Below are positions 18,146 through 27,055 of a stretch of 64,000 nucleotides of DNA, in pieces (positions within the stretch are counted from its first letter, which is position 1; each line of letters starts with the position of its first letter). Below the pieces are notes generated by a model. It was given only the letters and a program-made list of their open reading frames with translations. It was not told where the DNA came from and did no database searches. The position numbers and the translations under genes are program-made. This stretch comes from an uncultured Selenomonadales bacterium. GTDB lineage: Bacteria; Bacillota; Negativicutes; Selenomonadales; Selenomonadaceae. The stretch lies in contig CALDHY010000042.1 of the NCBI GenBank assembly GCA_937901445.1, positions 1 to 64,000 of the forward strand, read 5' to 3'.

Positions 18146-19174
18146 ATGAAAATTCGCAAGTTAGGAAATTTGGAAGTTTCGGCGGTCGGCTTAGGTTGCA
18201 TGGGATTCAGCACAGGTTACGGCGAAATTCCCGCTGAAAGTGAGTCAATTCGCCTTATCAGATTGGCGCACGAACTCGGTTGTACTTTGTACGATACGGC
18301 TGAAGTTTATGCAATTTTCCGCAATGAAGAACTGGTAGGTAAAGCCCTTGAGCCAATTCGTAACGAAATTATTTTGTCAAGTAAATTTTCACCTACGCCG
18401 TTGCCTGAACAAAATTACGAAAAATTAAGCCGCGCCGGTTTACGCCGTGCGTTGGAAGATTCTTTAAAGCGTCTTCGCACAGATTATCTTGATATTTATT
18501 TTGTGCATCGTCTGCCGTCTGAAGTTGAAGTTGAAACGCTTGCCGAATGGTTCGGCGAATTGATTAAAGAAGGCAAAATTCGCGGCTGGGGACTTTCTGA
18601 AGTTCCTGCTGAAATAATCAGGCGCGCTCACAAAGTTACGCCGTTAACCGCGCTTGAAAGTGAATATTCAATGATGGCGCGGCAGTGGGAAAATTTGGAA
18701 ATTCCAACTTGCGAAGAATTGAATATTGGTTTAATGGCGTATTCGCCAATGGCGGGCGGCTTGTTGAGTGGAAAAATTAAAACCGATACAAAATTTGAAG
18801 GCGACGACATACGCCGCACAATTACCCGTTACAGCAAAGAAAATCTTGATAAAAATCAGCCGGTAATTGACTTGGTTAAAAAATTCGCCGCCGAAAAAAA
18901 TGCTACGCCCGCGCAAATTTCGTTGGCGTGGGTAATGCACAAAAATTTTATCGTGCCAATTCCCGGTATGCGTAAAGATGAACGTATCAAAGAAAATCTC
19001 GGCGCGGCTGAAATTGTTTTGACTGACTCCGAATATCAACAACTTACTGACGAACTTAATAAGCTTGAAATTTTCGGCGATCGTAAAGATGAAGATATTG
19101 CAAAACTCGGCGCGCTTGTACGAAATAAACTTTTTGGCAGTAGCGGCGTTCCTGTGAAAGGATTGGAAAATTGA
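18146..19174 (+). CDS. Aldo/keto reductase
   Basis: 342 aa NADPH-dependent oxidoreductase. MKIRKLGNLEVSAVGLGCMGFS start, catalytic D/Y in YDTAEVY, K in ILSSKFSP and H in YFVHRLP form the expected tetrad. The C-terminal IPIPGMRKDERIKENLGA matches the cofactor-binding region. ATG at 18146 has GAGGTG upstream; the frame is open further upstream but that part overlaps the TetR gene. Inserted on the opposite strand between trpB and trpA. Substrate unknown. Confidence 0.92.
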   Translation: MKIRKLGNLEVSAVGLGCMGFSTGYGEIPAESESIRLIRLAHELGCTLYDTAEVYAIFRNEELVGKALEPIRNEIILSSKFSPTPLPEQNYEKLSRAGLRRALEDSLKRLRTDYLDIYFVHRLPSEVEVETLAEWFGELIKEGKIRGWGLSEVPAEIIRRAHKVTPLTALESEYSMMARQWENLEIPTCEELNIGLMAYSPMAGGLLSGKIKTDTKFEGDDIRRTITRYSKENLDKNQPVIDLVKKFAAEKNATPAQISLAWVMHKNFIVPIPGMRKDERIKENLGAAEIVLTDSEYQQLTDELNKLEIFGDRKDEDIAKLGALVRNKLFGSSGVPVKGLEN

Positions 19175-19177
19175 AAG

Positions 19178-20359
19178 TTAATTTTCGATATTAACGCCTC
19201 TGTATTTGGCAACTGACGCGCAGTCTTTATCGCCGCGCCCTGAAAGTGTAATGACAATAATTTTATCTTTTGGCAAAGTTGGAGCAATTTTTTGAGCATA
19301 GGCAACCGCGTGCGCAGATTCAATCGCCGGTATAATCCCTTCAGTTTTTGAAAGATATTCAAAGGCGCAAACTGCCTCTTCGTCGGTAATTGGTACGTAT
19401 TCGGCGCGCTTGCTGTCATTCAAATAGGCGTGCTCGGGTCCAATTCCGGGATAATCTAAGCCGGCTGAAATTGAATAAACCGGCGCAATTCCGCCAAATT
19501 CATCTTGACAGAAATAACTTTTCATGCCGTGAAAAATTCCTGCGCGACCTGTGGTAATTGTTGCGGCAGTCTCAAAAGTATCAACGCCGCGCCCCGCCGC
19601 CTCACAGCCGATCAATTTAACTTCCTTATCGTCAATGAAATTCCAAAAACTTCCCATAGCATTTGAGCCGCCGCCAACACAAGCAATGACATAATCCGGC
19701 AGGCGGTTTTCTTTTGCCAAAATTTGAGTTTTAATTTCTTTTGAAATGACGGCTTGAAAATCTCTAACGATTGTAGGAAATGGATGCGGTCCCATAACCG
19801 AGCCCAAACAGTAATGAGTATCAGCAATTCGGCGCGTCCATTCTCTGAAAGTTTCGCTTACGGCATCTTTAAGCGTTCCCGTTCCATTTTTCACGGGGAT
19901 AACTTCCGCGCCCAAAAGTTTCATTCGATAAACATTCAACGCTTGACGGCGTGTATCTTCTTCGCCCATAAAAATTACACATTCCATATTGAAAAGCGCG
20001 GCGGCTGTAGCAGTTGCCACGCCGTGTTGCCCTGCGCCCGTTTCAGCAATAAGACGAGTTTTGCCCATTTTTTTTGCAAGTAAAGCTTGCCCAAGTACGT
20101 TGTTAATTTTGTGCGAGCCGGTATGATTTAAATCTTCACGTTTCAAATAAATTTTTGCGCCGCCCAAATCCCGCGTCATTTTTTCTGCGAAATATAAAAG
20201 CGACGGTCTGCCCGCATATTCGTTAAAAAGTTTTTCCAATTCGTCATTAAAATTTTTATCGTGCTTGTATTGTTCGTAAGCGTTTTCAAGTTCAATAACG
20301 GCGTTCATCAAAGTTTCTGGTATATACTGCCCGCCGTAAATTCCAAATCTGCCCTTCAT
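19178..20359 (-). CDS. trpB: Tryptophan synthase beta chain
   Basis: 393 aa PLP enzyme that joins indole and serine. The PLP lysine lies in [11 protein letters not shown], with [10 protein letters not shown] and the GGGSNA phosphate cup. TrpB1 type, partner of TrpA. The gene follows the GNAT gene by 6 nt in the minus-strand trp cluster. It converges with the aldo/keto reductase (3-nt gap) with no visible terminator. Confidence 0.98.
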   Translation of the reverse strand: MKGRFGIYGGQYIPETLMNAVIELENAYEQYKHDKNFNDELEKLFNEYAGRPSLLYFAEKMTRDLGGAKIYLKREDLNHTGSHKINNVLGQALLAKKMGKTRLIAETGAGQHGVATATAAALFNMECVIFMGEEDTRRQALNVYRMKLLGAEVIPVKNGTGTLKDAVSETFREWTRRIADTHYCLGSVMGPHPFPTIVRDFQAVISKEIKTQILAKENRLPDYVIACVGGGSNAMGSFWNFIDDKEVKLIGCEAAGRGVDTFETAATITTGRAGIFHGMKSYFCQDEFGGIAPVYSISAGLDYPGIGPEHAYLNDSKRAEYVPITDEEAVCAFEYLSKTEGIIPAIESAHAVAYAQKIAPTLPKDKIIVITLSGRGDKDCASVAKYRGVNIEN

Positions 20360-20365
20360 AAATTT

Positions 20366-20809
20366 TCACTCCATTAAATTTTTTCTCAAGTAAACCATAT
20401 CAATCAATTTTACGCCAAATTCGTAAATTTCGTGGTCGTAATTGTCGATAAAAAAATTTTTGATTCTGTATGAATATTTAAAGCCGCATTTGAGATAAAA
20501 AGGAATTGTCAAAGGACTGTCGCCCGTGCCGATTTGTAAAATTTTATATTTACCGCAATATTTTTTTGAAATTGCGGCGATAATTTTTTTGCCGTAACCT
20601 TGATTCTGAAATTGCGGGTAAACGGCAAGATTTTTTATTTCCAACACGTCAAAACTTTCAGCGGTTACGATGCAGCCGCCTTTGACGCCGTTTTCTTTCC
20701 AAATGTACATTTCGCCTTTGTCGATATATTTTTCAATCATCGCCAAACTTTCATCTGCAATTAACAACAAATCCAGAAATTGCCGCCGCTTGTCAACCTG
20801 TTTCAACAT
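20366..20809 (-). CDS. GNAT-family N-acetyltransferase
   Basis: 147 aa. The acetyl-CoA motif VYPQFQNQGYGKKII (Q/R-x-x-G-x-G/A type) is clear near residue 80, and FYLKCGFKYSYRIKNFF is the usual C-terminal GNAT strand. Substrate unknown. It sits between trpF and trpB with gaps of 5-6 nt, so it is part of the trp transcription unit. Standard trp operons lack such a gene. Confidence 0.88.
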   Translation of the reverse strand: MLKQVDKRRQFLDLLLIADESLAMIEKYIDKGEMYIWKENGVKGGCIVTAESFDVLEIKNLAVYPQFQNQGYGKKIIAAISKKYCGKYKILQIGTGDSPLTIPFYLKCGFKYSYRIKNFFIDNYDHEIYEFGVKLIDMVYLRKNLME

Positions 20810-20814
20810 AAAAT

Positions 20815-21405
20815 TTAATTCCTAACTGCACCAACAAATTTTTTCATTTTTGCCGCGTCTTTAACACCGCCCGTTTCAATCCCGCTGCTTACGTCAACTG
20901 CGAACGGTTTTAAATTTTTAACCGCGTCAGAAACATTTTCAACATTTAAGCCGCCCGCCAAAAAATATTCCCTATCAAAATTTTTCAACAGTTGCCAATT
21001 AAAAATTTCGCCCGTACCTGCGCCGCTGTCCAGTAAAATAAAATCAGCAATAGAATTTTTTGCAAAGTTTAAATCGTCGGCAGTTTTAATTTTGAATGCT
21101 TGAATAATTTTTTTTTCGGTAAATTTTTTCAGTTCAGAAATATAATTTTCGTCCTCCGCGCCGTGCAACTGAATTAAATCCAAAAACTTTGCAATTTCGG
21201 CGACTGTTGAAATTTTTTCATTAACAAAAACTCCAACTGCAGAAATTTTTTTATCCAAAATATTTTTCAAGGCGGCGGCTTTTTCCGGCGTAATATAACG
21301 CTTGCTTTTTTCGTAGAAAACAAATCCCACAAATTCCGGCAAAAGTTCATTAACAGTCAAAATATCTTCAGCGCGGCTAAGTCCGCAAAGTTTAATTTTA
21401 GTCAT
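20815..21405 (-). CDS. trpF: Phosphoribosylanthranilate isomerase
   Basis: 196 aa TIM barrel. KLCGLSR (catalytic Cys), GFVFYEKSKRYI, GVFVN and AVDVSSGIE motifs identify TrpF, which isomerises PRA to CdRP. Starts with a 4-base overlap on trpC. Confidence 0.97.
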   Translation of the reverse strand: MTKIKLCGLSRAEDILTVNELLPEFVGFVFYEKSKRYITPEKAAALKNILDKKISAVGVFVNEKISTVAEIAKFLDLIQLHGAEDENYISELKKFTEKKIIQAFKIKTADDLNFAKNSIADFILLDSGAGTGEIFNWQLLKNFDREYFLAGGLNVENVSDAVKNLKPFAVDVSSGIETGGVKDAAKMKKFVGAVRN

Positions 21406-22187
21406 TGAGCCGCCCTCAAATTTTTTAGCATTTCAATTTTATTTTCAGCCCGCATTAAAGTTTCACCGATTAAAACTGCGTCCGCGCCGATTTTTTTCAG
21501 CGTCGAAATATCAGCAGGAGTTTTGACTCCGCTTTCAGCAATGTAAATTTTTTCTGCAGGAATTAAATCACGAAGTTTGGCGGCAGTTTCAAAATCAACC
21601 GTAAAATTTTTCAAGTTGCGATTATTGACGCCTATAATTTCTGCCCCCGCGCTAAGTGCAGATTTGATTTCCGGTTCGTCGTGCGCTTCGACAATCGCGC
21701 AGATTTTCAAATTTTCGCAGATTTTTAAAAAGCGTTCAATTTCTGCAGTAGTTAAAATTGCACAAATTAAAAGTACAGCGTCCGCGCCCATAGCCTTTGC
21801 TTGATAAATTTGGTATTCGTCAACAGTAAAATCTTTTCTAAGCATTGGCGTTGAAACTGCGGAGCGAATTTCTGTAAAAATTTTATCACTGCCCAAAAAA
21901 TATTTCGGTTCGGTAAGGCAGGAAATACAATCTGCGCCCGCCGCCGCGTATTCTTTCGCAATTTCAAGGTACGGGAAATTTTCGGCGATAATTCCTTTTG
22001 ACGGCGACGCCTTTTTTAGTTCGCAGATAAACGACAAATTCGGACGTTTCAACGCAGAAATAAATTTTTCGCCGTTGCCAAGTTTGGAATTTTGCGCCGC
22101 AATCTTTATTTCTTCCAATGAAATTTTTTTAGAATCTTCAACAACGCGCAACCTTGAAAGTTCTGCAAGTTTTTCTAAAATATTCAT
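21402..22187 (-). CDS. trpC: Indole-3-glycerol phosphate synthase
   Basis: 261 aa TIM barrel. FICELKKASPSKG (catalytic Lys), LRKDF, GVNNRNL and AESG motifs are all present. Separate from trpF (not fused), with a 4-base overlap. Preceded by a heptamer repeat array that spans the trpD stop. Confidence 0.98.
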   Translation of the reverse strand: MNILEKLAELSRLRVVEDSKKISLEEIKIAAQNSKLGNGEKFISALKRPNLSFICELKKASPSKGIIAENFPYLEIAKEYAAAGADCISCLTEPKYFLGSDKIFTEIRSAVSTPMLRKDFTVDEYQIYQAKAMGADAVLLICAILTTAEIERFLKICENLKICAIVEAHDEPEIKSALSAGAEIIGVNNRNLKNFTVDFETAAKLRDLIPAEKIYIAESGVKTPADISTLKKIGADAVLIGETLMRAENKIEMLKNLRAAQ

Positions 22188-22222
22188 ATCCCTAACCCTT
22201 AATCCTTAATCCTTAGCCCCTA
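22188..22222. repeat. Heptamer repeat array between trpD and trpC
   Basis: Plus strand 7-mers CCCTAAC, CCTTAAT, CCTTAAT, CCTTAGC, CCCTAAA in tandem. The array covers the end of trpD and its stop codon. Confidence 0.85.
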
Positions 22223-23237
22223 AATTGCTAACCTCAATAAATTTTTCAAGCGTAGAAAGAGCCGCGCCGCTGTCAATCAAACTTTTTGCAAGTGTAATAC
22301 CTGCCGCCATTGTTTCAGATTTTCCGGCAATGTACAACGCCGCGCCCGCGTTCAATAAAACCGCGTCAAGTTTTGCGCCCTTTTCAACGCCGCTTAAAAT
22401 ATCACGGGTAATTTTTGCATTTTCTGAAGGATCGCCGCCGCGTAAATCTGATTTTTGACAAATTTTAAATCCAAAATCTTCAGGCGAAATTGTGTAACGT
22501 TTGTACCAGCCGTCTTTAAATTCGCAAATTGCCGTTGCCGAACTCAAAGAAATTTCATCGAGTTTATCTAAGCCGTAAACAACCATACCGCGCCTAACGC
22601 CCAAATCAATTAAAACTCTTGTAAGCGGCTCAACCAAATATTCATCGTAGACGCCCAAAAGTTGGAATTTCGGCGACGCGGGATTTGTCAGCGGTCCCAA
22701 AATATTAAAAACCGTGCGGAAGCCTAACTCTTTGCGAATTGCTCCAACATATTTCATTGACGTATGATATTTTTGGGCGAAGAAAAAGCACATTCCAACT
22801 TCGCGCAGGAGTTCAACGCACTTTTCGGGACTTTGATTAATGTTGACGCCCAACGCCTCCAAACAATCGGCAGTGCCACATTTTGAAGACGCGGCGCGGT
22901 TGCCGTGTTTCGCAACTTTGACGCCGCCCGCCGCCGTAATTAAAGCCGCCGTTGTTGAAATATTAAAACTTTGCGCGTTATCGCCGCCCGTGCCTACAAT
23001 TTCCAAAACGTCAAAATTTGTTTCAACTTTCAGCGCGTGATTTCTCATAGCCGCCGCGCAACCTGAAATTTCATCAGCAGTTTCAGCCTTCGCGCTTTTG
23101 GTTGACAGTGCCGCCAAAAATGCCGCGTTTTGCGTCGGTGTAGTTTCGCCGTTCATAATTTCATTCATTGCGTTAAAAGCCTCGTCATACGTCAAATCGC
23201 CCTTGTTCACGATTTTTATTATTGCTTCTTTAATCAT
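22206..23237 (-). CDS. trpD: Anthranilate phosphoribosyltransferase
   Basis: 343 aa. [14 protein letters not shown] (PRPP binding), [12 protein letters not shown] and the downstream GPLTNP motif are intact. The ATG at 23237 follows AAGGAG. Its upstream neighbour on the same strand, trpG, is 1.7 kb away because the plus-strand peptide operon lies between them, so trpD to trpB need either their own promoter or long readthrough. No convincing promoter was seen in the short gap. Confidence 0.97.
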   Translation of the reverse strand: MIKEAIIKIVNKGDLTYDEAFNAMNEIMNGETTPTQNAAFLAALSTKSAKAETADEISGCAAAMRNHALKVETNFDVLEIVGTGGDNAQSFNISTTAALITAAGGVKVAKHGNRAASSKCGTADCLEALGVNINQSPEKCVELLREVGMCFFFAQKYHTSMKYVGAIRKELGFRTVFNILGPLTNPASPKFQLLGVYDEYLVEPLTRVLIDLGVRRGMVVYGLDKLDEISLSSATAICEFKDGWYKRYTISPEDFGFKICQKSDLRGGDPSENAKITRDILSGVEKGAKLDAVLLNAGAALYIAGKSETMAAGITLAKSLIDSGAALSTLEKFIEVSNLGAKD

Positions 23238-23300
23238 TTTGAATTTCTCCTTTCAAATTTTGAAATGTATTTTACTCAAAAAAATTTTTTTATAAAAGCA

Positions 23301-23328
23301 TTGACAAATCGTTTTTTTTTTTTATAAT
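23301..23328 (+). promoter_or_regulatory. Strong promoter of the peptide operon with a poly-T spacer
   Basis: TTGACA (23301-23306), 16-nt spacer, TATAAT (23323-23328). Eleven of the 16 spacer bases are a T run (23312-23322) that continues into the -10, twelve T in all. A change in the run length would alter promoter spacing. Confidence 0.85.
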
Positions 23329-23361
23329 TTTTCAACTTTTTAAGAAAGGTGGAGTTTTTTT

Positions 23362-23529
23362 ATGAAGAAAAAATATTCTACGCCGAAGGTAATTGACGCA
23401 AGCGAAAAGATTTATCCTGCCGTTTTGAACGGATTAGTTTGGTTTGCCTTACGCGCGCTTATGAAAGGCAATAATTCTTTTGATAAAGAAGTTATTGCAA
23501 ATGTGAAAACTTTACAGTCCGAGAGGTAA
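23362..23529 (+). CDS. Candidate RiPP precursor peptide (55 aa)
   Basis: 55-aa peptide, ATG at 23362 after AGGTGGAG at good spacing. The N-terminus has Y5-S-T-P8, a YxxP motif like the one that leader peptides present to PqqD-type recognition domains in lasso systems. Residues 17-34 are hydrophobic with W27-F28, then a polar C-terminus. No cysteine, so thioether or disulfide products are unlikely. F28-A-L-R31 resembles the aromatic-x-x-polar motif of radical SAM cyclophane peptides, but this is only a guess. The stop is 4 nt before the PqqD gene, and the next ribosome binding site (GAGAGG) lies in the last codons. Too short for most gene callers. Confidence 0.7.
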   Translation: MKKKYSTPKVIDASEKIYPAVLNGLVWFALRALMKGNNSFDKEVIANVKTLQSER

Positions 23530-23533
23530 TTCA

Positions 23534-23839
23534 ATGTACCGTGATTCAGAAAGTTATTTGGTTATCAAAAAAATGTTGCAAAATTCCGTTCCACATACAA
23601 AAATTTTGAAATTGCGAGAAGAAGGCGAAGTTTTAATTGTTGTAAATCTGAATACAGACACTTTCTTTTTGAATGAAGTTGCAAAAGATTTTTTGTTATT
23701 GTGCAACGGCAGAAAATTTAGCGAAATTGTAGATGAGCTCTGCGAAATTTACGATGTTGACAAAGATATTTTGACAGATGATTTAATGGATATTATCAGA
23801 GATTTACAGTACAAAAGAATTTTATACATGGAGGTTTGA
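23534..23839 (+). CDS. PqqD-like RiPP recognition element protein
   Basis: 101 aa with the PqqD fold pattern: beta strands (EVLIVVNLNTDTFFLN), then A-x-x-FL-LLC-GR-FSEIVDELCEIYDVDKDILTDDLMDIIRDL, a winged-helix recognition domain. In RiPP systems this protein holds the leader peptide for the radical SAM enzyme. Coupled to the precursor gene upstream (4-nt gap). The radical SAM frame follows in the same frame after a single TGA. The GGAGG that serves the next gene lies in its last two codons. Confidence 0.88.
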   Translation: MYRDSESYLVIKKMLQNSVPHTKILKLREEGEVLIVVNLNTDTFFLNEVAKDFLLLCNGRKFSEIVDELCEIYDVDKDILTDDLMDIIRDLQYKRILYMEV

Positions 23840-23842
23840 ACT

Positions 23843-24880
23843 ATAAACGAGGTTGAAAAAAAACTACAAGGCGAACAGGCGCGTTTAAAACTTATTCAGT
23901 CCACAAGAGAAAAATTAATCGATGAAGGCTGTTATCCAAAAAAATTTCACTTTCCGCTGTCAATACAATTTGAGGTAACTTCCAAATGTAATTTGAAATG
24001 CAAACACTGTTATAATCGTTCCGGAGAAAATCGCCCTGCAGATGCAATGACCGGCGATAAATGGATTGAATTTGCAAAAAAGCTTGTTGACAAAGGCGGA
24101 ATTCTTGATGCAACAATTTCCGGCGGTGAACCGTTGTTATTGGGCGATAAACTTTTTGAATTTATGAATATCCTTGACGCCGACAACACGATTTTTAATT
24201 TTATTTCCAACGGATATTTTTTTGATAAAACAGTTCTTGAAAAATTGAAAAAGTATCGGTTTTACTGGATACAAATTTCTTTGGACAGTTACAGCTCAAA
24301 ATTGCACGATGAATTTCGCGGAGTGCAAGGCAGTTGGGAACGTGCGGCGCGTGCGGCTTATATGGTTGCACTTTCTGGAATCCCCCTTAGAATTGCCTCC
24401 ACAATAACGCCGAAAGATATAAACCACTTGGAAGAATTTGTTCATATGGCAATAAATCTTGGAGCGTCATATTTGGCTATAGGCGAAATTTTGCCGAGCG
24501 GACGCGCCTTTGACAATGACGAAATACTTTTATCAACGGCTGAACTCAATCAATTTTATTCAGAAATTAATAAACTGCAGAAAATTTACAGAAAAGATTT
24601 AACTATACAAATTTCATCTTCATTGCGTACTCAACTTAAATATTCTGCCTTTGAAAAACTTAACGGCGCGATTGTCCGTCCTAACGGCGATATTCGCTTA
24701 GATTGTACTTGCCCGTTTGTTATAGGAAATATCCTGCGCGATGACATTGAGGAAATTTGGGCGAAATACTCCGATTGTTGGCAAAATCCGCTTGTAAAAA
24801 AATTTATCGAATCTTGCGATCCTATTAGCGGGAAAAATTCTTTTGCCGAAAATTACAACGGAGAAGATATTTACCTTTAA
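23843..24880 (+). CDS. Radical SAM/SPASM-type peptide maturase with putative AUA start
   Basis: About 345 aa from an ATA at 23843. Cluster motif CNLKCKHC (CX3CX2C, residues 49, 53, 56), GGEPLL, and a C-terminal region with IVRPNGDIRLDCTCPFVIGNI that resembles a SPASM/twitch domain, with more Cys near the end. No ATG, GTG or TTG occurs in frame between the upstream stop (23837) and TTG 23993, and that TTG lies after the first cluster Cys, so it cannot be the true start. GGAGG at 23830-23834 is 8 nt before the ATA. Alternatives: readthrough of the TGA to make a PqqD-radical SAM fusion, or a sequence error. It probably modifies the 55-aa peptide. Confidence 0.85.
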   Translation: MNEVEKKLQGEQARLKLIQSTREKLIDEGCYPKKFHFPLSIQFEVTSKCNLKCKHCYNRSGENRPADAMTGDKWIEFAKKLVDKGGILDATISGGEPLLLGDKLFEFMNILDADNTIFNFISNGYFFDKTVLEKLKKYRFYWIQISLDSYSSKLHDEFRGVQGSWERAARAAYMVALSGIPLRIASTITPKDINHLEEFVHMAINLGASYLAIGEILPSGRAFDNDEILLSTAELNQFYSEINKLQKIYRKDLTIQISSSLRTQLKYSAFEKLNGAIVRPNGDIRLDCTCPFVIGNILRDDIEEIWAKYSDCWQNPLVKKFIESCDPISGKNSFAENYNGEDIYL

Positions 24881-24891
24881 TGTTAAAACAG

Positions 24892-24918
24892 TCCCTGCAA
24901 TGTGCGGGGATTTTTTTT
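24892..24918 (+). terminator. Terminator of the peptide operon
   Basis: TCCCTGCA/TGCGGGGA form an 8-bp stem with a 3-nt loop, followed by eight T. It overlaps the stop codon of convergent trpG. Confidence 0.88.
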
Positions 24919-25486
24919 ATTTTACAATCGCCAAAAAATTTTTCATCAAAATATTTCCCTGCGGCGTCATAATACTTTCGGGGTGGAATTGCAAGCCGTA
25001 AATTGAAAAATCTTTGTGCTGTACCGCCATAATTTCATTGTCATTCAACGCGCGCGCAGTAATTTTTAAATCGGCGGGAATCGTCGAATTTTTGGCAACA
25101 AGCGAATGATAACGCGCCGCCATAAATCTTACCGGCAAATTTTTAAATAGCGGCGAATTGTTATCACAAAGAATTTCAGATTGTTTGCCGTGCATTAATT
25201 TTTTTGCGTAGGTAATTTTCGCTCCAAACGCCGCGCAAATTGCCTGATGCCCCAAACATACGCCCAAAATTGGTACACGAATATTTTTTACCACGTCAAT
25301 AATAATTCCCGCGTTTTCAGGTCTGCCCGGTCCCGGCGAAAGTATTATATGACTCGGCGAAAGTTTTTTTATTTCGTCAACCGTCATTGCGTCATTGCGA
25401 ATAACTTTTATATCTTCGGTAAATTCGCCGACAAGTTGGTACAAGTTGTAAGAAAAACTGTCATAATTATCAATCAGCAGAATCAT
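24917..25486 (-). CDS. trpG: Anthranilate synthase glutaminase subunit
   Basis: 189 aa class I glutamine amidotransferase. DNYDSFSYNL start, SPGPGRP oxyanion motif, GVCLGHQ with the catalytic Cys, and FHPES with the catalytic His. In some bacteria the same subunit serves para-aminobenzoate synthase. It follows trpE by 69 nt, which contain a heptamer repeat. Confidence 0.97.
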   Translation of the reverse strand: MILLIDNYDSFSYNLYQLVGEFTEDIKVIRNDAMTVDEIKKLSPSHIILSPGPGRPENAGIIIDVVKNIRVPILGVCLGHQAICAAFGAKITYAKKLMHGKQSEILCDNNSPLFKNLPVRFMAARYHSLVAKNSTIPADLKITARALNDNEIMAVQHKDFSIYGLQFHPESIMTPQGNILMKNFLAIVK

Positions 25487-25509
25487 TGAAAATTTCTCCT
25501 TTGTCGAAA

Positions 25510-25550
25510 TTTTAGGGACTAGGAATTAGGGATTAGGTGTCAGGGATTTG
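25510..25550. repeat. Heptamer repeat array between trpE and trpG
   Basis: Tandem 7-mers of the AGGGACT/AGGAATT/AGGGATT/AGGTGTC type on the plus strand. Confidence 0.75.
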
Positions 25551-25555
25551 AATTT

Positions 25556-27028
25556 TTAAGAATCTATCCCTAAATCCTCAATCATATTCAGCGCGGCAAG
25601 CGACGCCTTTGCTTTATTTAAACACTCTTCAAATTCTTTTTCAGGTACGGAATCAGCCACAATCCCCGCGCCGCTCCGCACAAAAACTTTGCCGTTTTTC
25701 TTGTAGATAATCCTAATCGCAATGGCAGTATCAAGGTTGCCGGTAAAATCAATGTAGCCAATCGCCCCGCCGTAAATCCCGCGCTTGTTGTTTTCAAGTT
25801 CGCCGATAAGTTCACACGCACGAATTTTGGGCGCGCCGCTCAAAGTACCGGCAGGAAGTACAGCCTCAATCGCCGACAGTGCGTCAAAATCTGCGCGAAT
25901 TTCGCCGCGTACAACCGAGCCAATGTGCATTACGTGCGAAAATCTTTCAATGCTGTGAAGTTTTTCAACTTTTACCGTACCGAATTTTGAAATTTTGCCC
26001 AAGTCATTTCTGCCCAAATCAACAAGCATATTATGTTCGGCGAGTTCCTTTTCGTCTGCAAGCAATTCTTTTTCAAGCTTTAAGTCTTCTTCAAAAGTTT
26101 TGCCGCGCGGACGAGTTCCCGCCAATGGAAATGTATGCAAGACGCCGTTTTCAAGTTTTACCAAAGTTTCAGGACTTGCGCCCGCAACTTCAACATCTGT
26201 ACCGGAAAAATAAAACATATACGGCGAAGGATTTATCAGCCGCAAAACGCGGTAAGTATTCAACAAACTGCCTTCAAACGGCGCGGCTAATCTGTTTGAA
26301 AGTACAATCTGAAAAATATCTCCTTCGTGAATATAATTTTTGGCGCGCTCAACCATTGCGCAATATTTTTCTTTGTCGAAAAGCGGCGTAACTTCGCCCG
26401 TTAATTTGCTTGCAGGTTCAATTTTCTTTTCGCCGTGTAAAATCAATTCACGAATTTTTTTCAATTCCTCAACTGCCAAATTATAATTTTCGTCAAGATT
26501 TTCAAGCGGCATATTCACAATCAAAATAATTTTTTGGCGCAGGTTGTCAAAGGCAATGACTTTATCGAACAACATTAAATCCACGTCTTGAAAATTTTCC
26601 GTGTCGTCAACAGAATTTTTCAGCGTCGGCTCGGAATAGCAAATATAATCGTAGGCAAAATATCCTACAAGCCCGCCGGTAAAAGTCGGCAAGTTTTCAA
26701 GGCGCGGGCTTTTATAATCTGCCAAAATTTTTCTAATTTCTGCTGACGGGTTATCAGTCAAAATTTCGGCGTCACCAAATTTCATTTTGCCGCCGGTACA
26801 AGTTATGCAAAGTTTCGGATTGTAGCCGAGAAAAGTATAACGCCCCCATTTTTCTTTTTCTGTAACGGATTCAAGCATATAGGTATGAGCCGAAACATTT
26901 TTCAAGACGCGCAAAACTTCAATAGGCGTTTTGACGTCCGCCAAAATTTCGCAGCTTACGGGAATAACTTTGTAGCGATTTTCGGCGGCGATTTTTTTGA
27001 CTTCTTCCAAAGTTGGTTTAACATTCAT
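25556..27028 (-). CDS. trpE: Anthranilate synthase component I
   Basis: 490 aa. The Trp feedback-site region is visible near the N-terminus (TYMLESVTEKEKWGRYTFLG). The chorismate-binding domain holds EGDIFQIVLSNR, PSPYMFYF, FPLAGTRPRGKT, DLGRNDLGKI, and the final GAGIVADS. Start ATG at 27028 with GGAGG at 27036-27040. First gene of the trp unit, under T-box control. It should pair with TrpG to convert chorismate to anthranilate. Confidence 0.98.
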   Translation of the reverse strand: MNVKPTLEEVKKIAAENRYKVIPVSCEILADVKTPIEVLRVLKNVSAHTYMLESVTEKEKWGRYTFLGYNPKLCITCTGGKMKFGDAEILTDNPSAEIRKILADYKSPRLENLPTFTGGLVGYFAYDYICYSEPTLKNSVDDTENFQDVDLMLFDKVIAFDNLRQKIILIVNMPLENLDENYNLAVEELKKIRELILHGEKKIEPASKLTGEVTPLFDKEKYCAMVERAKNYIHEGDIFQIVLSNRLAAPFEGSLLNTYRVLRLINPSPYMFYFSGTDVEVAGASPETLVKLENGVLHTFPLAGTRPRGKTFEEDLKLEKELLADEKELAEHNMLVDLGRNDLGKISKFGTVKVEKLHSIERFSHVMHIGSVVRGEIRADFDALSAIEAVLPAGTLSGAPKIRACELIGELENNKRGIYGGAIGYIDFTGNLDTAIAIRIIYKKNGKVFVRSGAGIVADSVPEKEFEECLNKAKASLAALNMIEDLGIDS

Positions 27029-27055
27029 ATAAAAACCTCCAATTTGCCGGAAACT

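Noticed and set aside
23837..23839. TGA between PqqD and radical SAM read as selenocysteine
   Set aside because: No convincing SECIS-like hairpin directly downstream by eye, and the family has no Sec at this place. Plain readthrough is left open in the findings.
23362..24880. Lasso peptide, sactipeptide or SCIFF cluster
   Set aside because: No B2 protease or asparagine-synthetase-like cyclase, and the peptide has no cysteine.
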